Assembly (NCBI GenBank): GCA_945889085.1
Contig: CAMDBM010000006.1
Coordinates: forward strand, 1 to 64,000
Direction: 5' to 3'
From: WLJO01 sp945889085
GTDB taxonomy: Bacteria; Actinomycetota; Acidimicrobiia; Acidimicrobiales; Ilumatobacteraceae
DNA: 64,000 nt
The stretch's first letter is position 1; each line of letters begins with the position of its first letter. The notes beneath the pieces were generated by a model. The model was not told the origin of the DNA and did not search any database. It saw only the letters and a list, made by a program, of their open reading frames with translations. Positions 1-8,500 of this stretch are shown piece by piece. The position numbers and the translations under genes are program-made.

Positions 1-1160
1 ACGCGTTTGATCAGGTTGTTGATCGCTTCGGTCGGTCCGTTCGACACGTGCGCCTGATGCCACGCGACGATCTGCTCGCGCCATCTGCCGATCGTTCGGC
101 CGAGACGGCGAACTTCTGGCGGCATGTTCTCGTCGGTGAAGTCGCGTGCGATCTCATCAACCCAGTCGGCCGCGAGTTCGGGGTCGGTGTGGTCGTAGAT
201 CTGACGGACGACCTCTTTCGCGTTCCACGCGAACCACACCTCGCGGTGCGGGTCACCCGCGGCGAGGAGACCCATCAACCGTTCGTGCCCATCGACGGTG
301 AGGCGTTCGGCTGCCATCACCAATCGGCGCCGGGCCCGGTAAAGCAGATCATGTTTGCGACCCCGATGACCGACGGTTTCGTTCTGGACCCGGCGTCGGC
401 ATTCGTCCAACGCGACGTTCGCCAAATGCACGACGTGATACGGGTCAGCGACCTGGGTGGCGTCGGGGAGCATCGTGTTGAGCACCACCCGATACGACGA
501 CGACAGATCCAACGTCGCCCAACGGATGCCGTCACGCCACGCCAGGGACCGCTCGGCGAACCAGGCGCAACACACGACTGCTTCCCTGCCCGCCACGACA
601 TCGAGCAACTGACCGCGTTGCACGTCAACGATCTGTGTTGACCAGCACTGCTTGCGGTAGCGGCCCTCACGCTTGTAGAGCGTCTCATCCAACCCGACCG
701 CGACGACTGTCCCGAAACGGGCAGGATCATCAATCAAGACCTGCCCGAACAGCATCACAGCGTCGTTCACGGTGTGCCAATCACACCCGAGATCGTCAGC
801 GACTTCGGACACCGCCCGACCGTGTTTGCCGACCTGGACTGTCGCCCACCGCGCCGCCCTCGTCGTCAACGCGCACCGTTCCGACGCGATCTGTGGGTCC
901 TGCTCGGTCCACGTCACGATCGGACACGACCGGTTCGGGCACGACCATCGTTGCTTGCGCCACGCCAACCGTGCCGGACGCCCGAACACCGGCAAATCGA
1001 CAAGCAGCACCTCGCGTTGGCCGTGATCCCACGCCGCGGTCCCACACCCTGCACAGTCCGGACGCGACGCCCGCGTCTCGATCTCGATCCGCAACCACGA
1101 CGGCCACTCGCCGACACCGCGGATCGTCACGTTCGCGAGGCCAACAAGCAGCGCGCACAT
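1..1160 (-). CDS. ISL3-family transposase (3' end outside window)
   Basis: Read on the minus strand from an ATG at 1160, the frame stays open for 386 codons to the window edge, so the C-terminus is missing. It has the ISL3 layout. The N-terminal zinc-binding part has CAGCG and later CPNRSC. A helix-turn-helix-like stretch (RAVSEVADDLGCDWHTVNDA) follows, then a DDE core. The likely catalytic residues are Asp in VGLDETLYKR, Asp in VADPYHVVHLAN and Glu in SNGPTEAINNLIKR. All three are present and the frame is uninterrupted, so the enzyme may be active. It would catalyse cut-and-paste transposition of its own element. Family assignment is from motif order; the exact IS name cannot be given without a database search. 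Confidence 0.88.
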   Translation of the reverse strand, partial: MCALLVGLANVTIRGVGEWPSWLRIEIETRASRPDCAGCGTAAWDHGQREVLLVDLPVFGRPARLAWRKQRWSCPNRSCPIVTWTEQDPQIASERCALTTRAARWATVQVGKHGRAVSEVADDLGCDWHTVNDAVMLFGQVLIDDPARFGTVVAVGLDETLYKREGRYRKQCWSTQIVDVQRGQLLDVVAGREAVVCCAWFAERSLAWRDGIRWATLDLSSSYRVVLNTMLPDATQVADPYHVVHLANVALDECRRRVQNETVGHRGRKHDLLYRARRRLVMAAERLTVDGHERLMGLLAAGDPHREVWFAWNAKEVVRQIYDHTDPELAADWVDEIARDFTDENMPPEVRRLGRTIGRWREQIVAWHQAHVSNGPTEAINNLIKR

Positions 1161-1181
1161 GCGCGTAGGATCGGTTTCCAA

Positions 1182-1237
1182 CAGGGGCTCCTCGACACTG
1201 GCCGGCTTAGAACACCGTCAGCGTTGCAGAGCCCCTG
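1182..1237. repeat. Inverted repeat at the probable IS end, upstream of the transposase
   Basis: CAGGGGCTC (1182-1190) and GAGCCCCTG (1229-1237) are perfect 9-bp inverted arms with 38 bp between them. They lie just upstream of the transposase start. The outer copy, read toward the transposase, starts GGGGCTCTGCAACGCTGAC, which resembles ISL3 terminal repeats that begin GGCTCT-like. I infer that the element ends near 1235-1240. The other end is outside the window, so the repeat pair and any 8-bp target duplication cannot be checked here. Confidence 0.45.
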
Positions 1238-1240
1238 TCC

Positions 1241-1688
1241 CACGCCCGGGACCTACTCCACCCTCAAATCCGAAGCGCCAGGAAAACCGTACCCAGTTGG
1301 CGGTATTCGTCGCCCGCGTACTCGCCGAGGGGAACTGACCCACCTCGCCCTTGATCCCGGGATCCGAGCTGGCTCAGGACTGAACGGCTGCTACACCGAG
1401 CGTCCGTACGTGATTCGCAACGGTCAGGTGTCCCGGTCACTCGCGGTGAGTGCGCCATCGCCCCCAATCGCCGTATGGAAATACCGGCACTGCAGTACGG
1501 AGGATTCTGGCGCCTGTGCCAAGAATCGTCTTTACTGGTAGAGGTGTCTGGGAGCACCCGTGTGGGCAACGGCCCCTCGTCCGTGTGGGTGCTCCCAGCT
1601 GCCTCGCCTCCCGGAGGCTTCGGCCCCGAACGCACCGGTCACTACGCTCCGCAGGCGTGAGACTCCTTGCGCACCCATTGCTGTCTCG
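1241..1688. other. 448-bp stretch without a convincing gene
   Basis: Between the IS end and the phosphatase gene there are only overlapping open frames with biased, low-complexity translations (Arg/Pro/Ser-rich), typical of non-coding frames in GC-rich DNA. The only structure I see is the long inverted repeat at 1549-1597, listed separately. The stretch may contain a decayed gene or simply the promoter region of the downstream phosphatase. Confidence 0.5.
1549..1597. repeat. Long inverted repeat (11-bp perfect arms)
   Basis: TGGGAGCACCC (1549-1559) pairs perfectly with GGGTGCTCCCA (1587-1597). The 27-nt spacer contains a second, imperfect complementary core (GGGC...GCCC) and two direct copies of CGTGTGGG. 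It lies about 90 bp before the phosphatase start and is not followed by a T-run, so a classical terminator is unlikely. It could be a terminator-like hairpin of a lost gene, a recombination site or an RNA leader structure. Confidence 0.5.
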
Positions 1689-2219
1689 ATGAACGATCCC
1701 GACGACGGTCTGGGTTGGCTCGGCGAACGTGGACGCGACGGCGGGATCGACCGGGTCCCGCTGCCGGTACCGCTCGGCGGCCTCTCGCTGTGCGGCAAGC
1801 ACGCCATCGGCCCGGATCCAGGGCGGGCACTCCGTCGTTCGGGAGCGAACACCGTGGTGTGCCTCGTCGAGGAGCACGAACTGCGGGATCGCTACCCGGA
1901 GTACGTCGACTGGCTCCGACTGAACGCCGGTGTGTCTGCCCTCTGGTTTCCGGTCCAGGATCTGCACGCCCCCTCGCTCGACGCCGTGCGTCCGCTGCTC
2001 GGCGAGATGGTGCGTCGCATCCACGCTGGCGAGCACCTCTTGGTTCACTGTGCAGCCGGCATCGGCAGGGCGGGAACCATCGGGGTGTGCCTCCTCATGG
2101 AGCTCGGCATGGCCCGGGACGAGGCACTGGCCCACGTTGCGGGGCACCGCCCCATGGCCGGACCGGAAGTCGGTGCGCAACGAGCGCTGGTGGACCACCT
2201 TGCCGCGCTTCGGGCGTAG
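1689..2219 (+). CDS. Dual-specificity/tyrosine protein phosphatase
   Basis: The 176-residue cytoplasmic protein carries the cysteine-dependent phosphatase loop HCAAGIGRAGT, with nucleophile Cys121 and phosphate-binding Arg127 in the CX5R motif. An upstream Asp in the PVQDLHAPS segment is the likely general acid. The family hydrolyses phosphotyrosine or phosphoserine/threonine esters, and some members act on small phosphates. I chose ATG 1689 (MNDPDDGLGW) because the longer in-frame extension upstream is Arg/Pro-rich and shows no conserved fold. The gene stands alone: a 238-bp gap without a clear gene separates it from the peroxiredoxin. The substrate is not evident. Confidence 0.8.
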   Translation: MNDPDDGLGWLGERGRDGGIDRVPLPVPLGGLSLCGKHAIGPDPGRALRRSGANTVVCLVEEHELRDRYPEYVDWLRLNAGVSALWFPVQDLHAPSLDAVRPLLGEMVRRIHAGEHLLVHCAAGIGRAGTIGVCLLMELGMARDEALAHVAGHRPMAGPEVGAQRALVDHLAALRA

Positions 2220-2457
2220 GGATCGCTTCGCCTACTTGCTCAGTTGTGTCGCGAGCGCATCGAACTCCGTGGCGAACTCACGGCGCATCGCCCGATGTCG
2301 CATGGATCTTCCGGGTGCCCGCACGAGCAGGTAGGCGAGTTATCTACAGATGTTCACAACGCCAGGCCCCGGGTGCGGAATATCTGCAGGGTGAACGCGG
2401 TTTCAGACGTGGTTGGCCACGTCCGTGGCCGAACAGGTCGCACCCGGAGGAAGAGTC

Positions 2458-2937
2458 ATGAGCATCAAGGTCGGAGATCGCATCCCGGACATCCAGGTCC
2501 ACGTGCTCGAGAACGGCATGCCCAAGCCCGTCAGCACCGCCGAAGTGCTCGGAAGCGGCAGAGTGGTGCTCTTTGCGGTTCCCGGCGCGTTCACGCCCGG
2601 TTGCTCGAAGGTGCACCTCCCCGGCTACGTGCAGCACGGTGCAGAACTGAAGGCCAAGGGTGTCGACAAGATCGTCTGCATCAGCGTGAACGATGCGTGG
2701 ACGATGGACGCCTGGGCGGAGTCGCAGGGCGCCTCTGACATCGTGATGCTCGGCGACGGGTCCGGAACCTTCACCGAGGCGATGGGCCTCACCTTCGACG
2801 GATCCGGCTTCGGTCTCGGGATCCGATCACAGCGGTACTCTGCCCTGCTCGAGAACGGGATCGTCAAGGAACTGAACGTCGAGGCCGGCGCCGGCGTGGA
2901 CGTCAGTGCCTGCGAAGCAATGCTCAAGAAGGTCTGA
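2458..2937 (+). CDS. Prx5-type atypical peroxiredoxin
   Basis: A 159-residue thiol peroxidase of the Prx5/AhpE-like redoxin group. The peroxidatic motif GAFTPGCSKVHLPGY places the peroxidatic cysteine at residue 49 with the usual Thr-Pro before it. Other cysteines near 76 and 152 (IVCISV, SACEAM) are candidate resolving residues. It reduces hydrogen and alkyl peroxides in the cytoplasm using a thioredoxin-like electron donor. ATG 2458 is preceded by a strong Shine-Dalgarno, GGAGGA. The stop codon is only 6 nt before the thioredoxin-fold selenoprotein gene, so the two are almost certainly co-transcribed, and the partner may be its reductant. Confidence 0.9.
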   Translation: MSIKVGDRIPDIQVHVLENGMPKPVSTAEVLGSGRVVLFAVPGAFTPGCSKVHLPGYVQHGAELKAKGVDKIVCISVNDAWTMDAWAESQGASDIVMLGDGSGTFTEAMGLTFDGSGFGLGIRSQRYSALLENGIVKELNVEAGAGVDVSACEAMLKKV

Positions 2938-2943
2938 ACCACC

Positions 2944-3990
2944 ATGCGTCCAGTGACAGTGCTGGACGGAGCGGCGACGCTCGAGATCGAGGCCACGGCA
3001 ACCCCCAGCGGTCTCGCACTCGATGCGGCGCAACTCGAGGCTGCATCCGGCTGGAGCCTGAAGCCCGAGGGCCTCTGCTTCGGTGATGTCTGTGTGCCGG
3101 TCCGCAACACTGCTGCCCTGGTGGCGGGTAGTGGTCTCGATGCAGATGAGTTCGCCCGTCTCACCGGCCGCGTGGCCGTCGTTGACGCCGCTCGCGGCAT
3201 CGTTGCGATGACCGAGAGCGGCAACCGGCGCTCCGAGGGCCTCGCCACGCTCGTTGCCCCGGACTTCACCCTGCCCGATACCGATGGCAACCTGGTGTCG
3301 CTACACGACTTCGACCGTCGCAAGCGGTTGTTACTTGCCTGGAGCAGTTGGTGAGGCTGCCGCTGGGAGTTGCCGGTCTGGCAACCGCTGCACGATGAGT
3401 TGAAGGACCGCGGGTTCACCGTGATTGCTGTTGCGCTCGACGCAGACGAGGCGGCGGTGCGGGAATGGGCAACGCAGGAGCGCCTCACGTTCCCCGTGCT
3501 GGTGGACCGGAATCATCTGCTCGCCGAGCTGTATGGGTTCACCAACGTGCCTGCCTCGGTGTGGATCGACGAGGACGGCCGGATCGTGCGTCCGGCCGAT
3601 ACCGCAATGGGCGATGACCGCTTCCGTGCATTCAGCAAAGTGGACTCGAGCATCCACCACGACCTGTTGCGGCGCTGGGTGAACGAGGGTGTGCGCGATC
3701 TTGACGACGACGCCGTGCGCTCGAACCAGGTACTGCCCGACGATGACACCCAACGCGCCCGGTTGCACCGCCGTATCGGCATCCTGCTCGGCGACCGGGG
3801 CGATCAGGTCGGTCGGGACCATCATCTGCGCGAGGCAGAGCGTCTCGCACCGATGGACTGGACCATCGTCCGCGGCAACATGCCGCTGTTCGGCGAGGAC
3901 CCGTTCGGCAACCGCTTCTTCGAGTTCGTCGGTGAGTGGATGGAGGCCGGTCAGCCCGGCTACCCGCTGCGCACCGGTCGGGACGACTGA
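2944..3990 (+). CDS. TlpA/ResA-like thioredoxin-fold selenoprotein (in-frame TGA = Sec137)
   Basis: One continuous frame of 348 codons is interrupted only by TGA at 3352-3354. The TGA falls in the motif SSW-[TGA]-GCRWELPVW. In TlpA/ResA redoxins this place holds the redox cysteine (WASWC...CREELP). Reading TGA as selenocysteine gives Sec137-Gly-Cys139 and a complete fold: beta strand RRKRLLLAWSSW before it, then RGFTVIAVALDAD, the cis-Pro strand (GFTNVPASVWIDEDG) and PADTAMGDDRF. Residues 1-100 form an N-terminal domain with two cysteines (LCFGDVC). The last ~120 residues (RLHRRIGILLGDRGDQ...) look TPR-like. A hairpin at 3369-3385 fits a bacterial SECIS. A nonsense mutation is less likely, because 212 sense codons after the TGA keep family sequence and codon bias. 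The motif is UxC rather than CxxC, as in a minority of redoxins. The Prx5 gene upstream suggests peroxide detoxification. Confidence 0.82.
3369..3385 (+). promoter_or_regulatory. Putative bacterial SECIS hairpin of the TlpA-like selenoprotein
   Basis: GUUGCC (3369-3374) and GGCAAC (3380-3385) form a perfect 6-bp stem closing the loop GGUCU (3375-3379). The first loop G is nucleotide 24 counting the U of UGA as 1. Bacterial SelB binds such hairpins directly downstream of the UGA, and from memory the Escherichia coli fdhF SECIS also has GGUCU in its apical loop at nearly the same distance. I do not see a convincing lower stem by eye; an RNA folding run would settle this. Confidence 0.75.
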
Positions 3991-4045
3991 CCGCAACAGG
4001 CGACGCTCGAGGGTCCGGTTCGAGACGCTTGAGCGGGGCCCCGAT

Positions 4046-4375
4046 CTACTGGCCGGGCGCCCGGTACTTCAGTTTCTTCGCTGCGATCGCCTGCACGGCG
4101 TCGAACTCGGGGCCGTCCATGAGGCGCACGATTTCGCAGTTGACGACACCGGCCGACTTGACCGCCGTGGCGAGGGCGACCGGGCCCGAAGCATCGGGGA
4201 AGTCGACGATGACGAGGCTGTCCTGAGGCCCGGTTGTCCAGTACAGACCCAACAGTTTCCCGCCGAGTGCCTCGACGTGCTTCTTGATGACCTTCGTGCG
4301 CGCCGTGAGCGTCGCGGAAATCGTTCCGGTGATGCCGGCTTGTGTGTAGGTGCCATTGAGCATGAATCGGGGCAT
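4046..4375 (-). CDS. GYD-domain protein
   Basis: A small cytoplasmic protein of 109 residues starting MPRFMLNGTYTQAGI, the typical beginning of the GYD family, a ferredoxin-like dimeric barrel fold of unknown function common in Actinobacteria. The hallmark region GGKLLGLYWTTGPQDSLVIV is present. Start ATG 4375 is supported by GGAGG a few bases upstream; a longer in-frame extension (MCDTDRKRQPGG) includes this ribosome binding site and is rejected. It lies downstream of the DUF1295 membrane protein on the same strand, with 28 nt between them, and convergent with the selenoprotein gene. Confidence 0.85.
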   Translation of the reverse strand: MPRFMLNGTYTQAGITGTISATLTARTKVIKKHVEALGGKLLGLYWTTGPQDSLVIVDFPDASGPVALATAVKSAGVVNCEIVRLMDGPEFDAVQAIAAKKLKYRAPGQ

Positions 4376-4403
4376 GAGCAGTCCTCCAGGTTGACGTTTG
4401 CGA

Positions 4404-5318
4404 TCAGTGTCGCACAAAGATGCGGCGCCCGATCGGTGCCATCGCGGGGAGTTCCCGCATGAGCACCTCGTACCCGGGCCTGCGCTCGATCGAGCGCTTG
4501 TCCATCATCGGCGTGGACGCCCCGCGGAGCAGGCCACTCATCGACACCGGACCGATGAGCGTCCACCACCAACTGGCCGGGTTCCCCGCAACGCCGAAGA
4601 GCCAGATCCCCCACCAGACCGTGGCCTCGCCGAAATAGTTGGGATGACGGGACATTCCCCACAGCCCGGACCGGCAGGGGAGCGTGGGGTTGCGGCGCCG
4701 GTGCTTGCGCATCTGTTCGTCGGCGACGAACTGGAGCAGGGCGGCGAGCGAGACGACGGCCGCAGCGATCCAATCGAGCGCATTGAGTGCCTCGGTGCCG
4801 AGCGAGAGCGCTGCGTACATCCCGAAGCACGCAACCCACACCTGCAGCGTGGGGTACAGGTGTACTGCGCTGAGGTCGATGATCCAGCCGGGAACTTTGG
4901 CGTCCTTGCGCAGCATGACGTAGCGCCAGTCCTCGTGCCGGAGCCCGGACCAGCCCCGGCCCCAGTTGGCCGTAAGGCGGACGGCCCAGATGTTCAGGGC
5001 AACCATGAGCAGGACCGTGCGGCCGACGGGGATGTTCTGACCCTCCACGGCGAAGGCCCACGCGATGAACGGTGGGATCACCGACCAGTAGGCGTCGTAC
5101 ATGCTCGAGTTCCGTGCGACGACGGACCCAAGGAAGACCACCACGGTCGCCGCGAGGTCAGCAATCAGTACCGATACGAGCGGGTGGAGGTCGCGCAGGC
5201 CAGCGAAGGTGGCGATTCCCGCACCGACGGCAATGACGTAGAGGAGCAGCACGCCGAGCATCGACTTCGCCTTGGTGTTCACGGGATCGAAGGTACCCGA
5301 GCGGGTGTCCCCGCTCAC
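4404..5318 (-). CDS. DUF1295 / steroid 5-alpha-reductase-like membrane protein
   Basis: An integral membrane protein of 304 residues with about seven hydrophobic helices (for example LGVLLLYVIAVGAGIATF and LVSVLIADLAATVVVFLG). The C-terminal signature GMSRHPNYFGEATVWWG is characteristic of the DUF1295/steroid 5-alpha-reductase and isoprenylcysteine methyltransferase superfamily. Such proteins reduce or methylate lipid-like substrates at the membrane, but the reaction of this subfamily is unknown. The start is a GTG at 5318; an internal ATG before MLGVLLLYV (residue 20) is an alternative. It faces the Lhr gene across a 206-bp divergent region. Confidence 0.82.
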   Translation of the reverse strand: MSGDTRSGTFDPVNTKAKSMLGVLLLYVIAVGAGIATFAGLRDLHPLVSVLIADLAATVVVFLGSVVARNSSMYDAYWSVIPPFIAWAFAVEGQNIPVGRTVLLMVALNIWAVRLTANWGRGWSGLRHEDWRYVMLRKDAKVPGWIIDLSAVHLYPTLQVWVACFGMYAALSLGTEALNALDWIAAAVVSLAALLQFVADEQMRKHRRRNPTLPCRSGLWGMSRHPNYFGEATVWWGIWLFGVAGNPASWWWTLIGPVSMSGLLRGASTPMMDKRSIERRPGYEVLMRELPAMAPIGRRIFVRH

Positions 5319-5524
5319 AGACCCGCCGGGGGACGATTGGCCCTCTGATGGTGTGCGCGCTGATCGGGTCGTCGCAAATGTTGGCGTTCGGGCCGGACTC
5401 GTCGCTCTCTCCCCTCCGGGCGAGCGCCGTCAACGCCTATCTGCGCGCCACCGGCGCCGAGTGGGGCCTCGGGAAGGGCGAGCCTCCGGGGATCTCCGCC
5501 ACACCTGAGTCGTAGCCTGCAGAC

Positions 5525-8500
5525 ATGGAGCGCCCCGATCCCACGCCGCCGGGACACCCGGTACTCGGGGCGTTCTCGCCGGCTGTGGGCACTTGGTTCG
5601 CAACATCGTTCCCCGAGCCCACTGCGGCCCAGGTGCAGGGCTGGCCGCGGATCATGGCGGGCGAGCACACGCTCATCTGTGCCCCAACGGGTTCGGGCAA
5701 GACACTCACTGCGTTCCTCGGCGCGATCGACCGGCTCGTCACCACGCCGGCCCCCGACACCAGGGCGCGTACCCGCGTGCTGTACATCTCGCCGCTGCGG
5801 GCGCTCGCGTTCGATATCGAAAAAAACTTGAGGGCGCCCCTGCAGGGGATCAAGCTTGCCGCCGAGCGCCTCGGGGTGCCGTTCATCGAGCCGACCGTGG
5901 GCCTGCGCACGGGCGACACGCCCGCGAGGGACCGCCAGCGCATGCTGCGCAACCCGCCCGACCTGTTGATCACGACGCCGGAGAGCCTGTACCTGCTGCT
6001 CACGTCATCCGCGCGCGAGACGCTGGCCAACGTCGAGTGGGTGATCCTCGACGAGATCCACGCACTCGCCCCCACCAAGCGCGGCGCGCACCTCGCGCTC
6101 AGCCTCGAGCGACTGGAGCTGATCACCGCGCGCCCGCCGCAGCGCATCGGCCTCTCGGCAACGCAGCGACCGCTTGAGGAGACCGCAGCCTTCCTCGGCG
6201 GGTTCTCCGCGCCGGGCTCTGCACGGCCGGTGGCCATCGTGGATGCCGGGATGCGCAAGCCGCTCGAGATCGAGGTCGTGGTGCCGGTGGAGGACATGGG
6301 CGCACTCGGCAAGGAGGTCACCGAACTGCGCTCGGGGCCGGCAACCAGTGCGCTGTCCACCACGCGCACGTCCATCTGGCCGAGCATCTATCCACGCATT
6401 CTCGAACTCGTCCAGGCGCATCGCTCCACCATCATCTTCTGCAATGCGAGGCGTCAGGCGGAGCGGCTCGCAGCGAGGCTGAACGAGCTTGCCGAGGAGC
6501 AGGGACTCTCTGGTGGTGCGGCCGGTGACCTCGTGAAGGCACACCACGGCTCGCTGGCGCGAGAGCAACGGGTCATCATCGAAGACGACCTGAAGAGCGG
6601 GCGCCTGCGCGCGCTCGTGGCCACGTCGAGCCTCGAGCTCGGCATCGACATGGGAGCCGTGGACCTGGTGGTGCAGGTGGAGTCTCCCGGTGCGGTGAGC
6701 CGGGGCCTGCAGCGCATCGGACGTGCGGGTCACTCGGTGGGCGAGCCGTCAAAGGGGACGATCTTCCCGAAGCATCGCGGCGACCTGCTCGAGGCGGCGA
6801 TCGTGGTGCGCCGCATGCACGACGGGCTCATCGAGCACACCCGGTACCTGCGCAACCCGTTGGACGTACTTGCTCAGCAGATCGTCGCACACGTCTCGAT
6901 GGGGGACTGCGCCACGGCGGACCTCGCCGCGCTGGTGCGGCGCTGCGCGTGCTTCGCGGAGCTGAGCGATGAGCTGCTCAACAACGTTCTGGACCTCCTT
7001 GCCGGCCGCTACCCGAGCGAGGAGTTCAGTGAGCTGAGGCCTCGCATCGTGTGGGACCGCATCGGTGACGTCATCCGTGCGCGCGACGGCTCGAAGCGAC
7101 TCGCCGTCACCAACGGCGGCACCATCCCCGACCGGGGGCTGTTCGGTGTGTTCCTGCCCGACGGCACCCGGGTGGGTGAGCTCGACGAGGAAATGGTGTA
7201 CGAGAGCAGGCCCGGCGAGACCTTCCTGCTCGGCGCGAGCACGTGGCGTATCGAGGACATCTCCTTCGAGCGCGTTGTCGTCACCCCGGCGCCGGGCCAG
7301 CCGGGAAAGATGCCCTTCTGGCGCGGGGACCGGCCCGGTCGACCGCTCGAGCTCGGTCGTGCACTCGGAGCGTTCATTCGGGAGATTCGCGACCTTCCCG
7401 ATGCCGCCGCGCTGCAGCGGCTCCGCGAGCACTACTTCCTCGATGCGCTCGCGGCGAGCAATGTGGTGCTGTACCTCCGGGAGCAGCAGGAGGCCGCCGG
7501 GGCGGTGCCCGACGACCGCACCGTCGTGGTGGAGCGCTTCAAGGACGAGATCGGCGACTGGCGCGTGTGCATCCTGTCGCCGTTCGGCACACCCGTCCAC
7601 GCCCCGTGGGCGATGGCGATCGAGCGCCGCCTCGCGGAGCGCTTCGACATGCCCGTCGAGACGATGTGGGGCGACGACGGAATCGTCATCCGTCTCCCGG
7701 AGTCCGCTGAGGACGTGCCGCTCGGCGATCTGCTCATCGACCCTGACGACATCGACGAGCTAGTGGTGTCCACGCTGCCCACCACGTCGCTGTTCGCCGC
7801 ACGATTCCGGGAGTGCGCAGGGCGCGCCCTGCTGCTCCCGCGTCGGCGCCCGGACCAACGCACCCCACTGTGGCAGCAGCGGCGTCGGGCGGCGGACCTC
7901 CTCGCGGTTGCCGCGAAATACCCAACGTTCCCAATCCTGCTCGAGACGAGCCGAGAGTGCCTGCAGGACGTGTTCGACGTACCCGCGCTGCGGGAGGTGC
8001 TCGGCCAGCTCCGGAGCCGGGCACTCCGTGTCGTCTCGGTTGACACCCCGAGGGCCTCGCCGTTCAGCCAGAGCCTGCTGTTCAACTGGATCGCTGCGTA
8101 CATGTACGAGGGGGACGCGCCGCTCGCCGAGCGGCGTGCCGCAGCCCTCTCGCTCGACCGCGACCTGTTGCGGGAACTGCTCGGCGCCGAGGAGTTGCGG
8201 GAACTGCTGGATCCGGGGGTCCTCGCGGACCTCGAGCTGGAGCTGCAGTGCCTCGTGGACGGCCGCAGGGCACGCAGCGCCGACGAGCTGCACGACGTGC
8301 TCCGCAAGGTCGGGGACCTGTCGGCAGCGGAGGTAGACGTGCGCTGCGAGGGTGACGGGGCACCGTGGCTCGCGGCGCTGCTCCGGGAGCGACGGGCGAT
8401 TGCGGTACGGCTCGGCGGCGAGGAACGCTTCGTCGCGGCCGAGGATGCGGCGAGGTACCGCGACGCGCTCGGCTGCGCGTTGCCGATGGGCCTGCCGGCC

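Noticed and set aside
1264..2198. Minus-strand frames over the phosphatase and the upstream gap
   Set aside because: Arg/Pro/Ser-rich translations with no domain; the + strand encodes a phosphatase with an intact active site.
2220..2457. Short minus-strand frame with REFATEFDALATQLSK end
   Set aside because: Only about 30 codons, no convincing start or conservation visible; left unannotated.
3370..3990. Separate gene beginning after the TGA at 3352
   Set aside because: The segment lacks the first half of the thioredoxin fold and has no ribosome binding site; together with 2944-3351 it forms one protein, so TGA as Sec is the better explanation.
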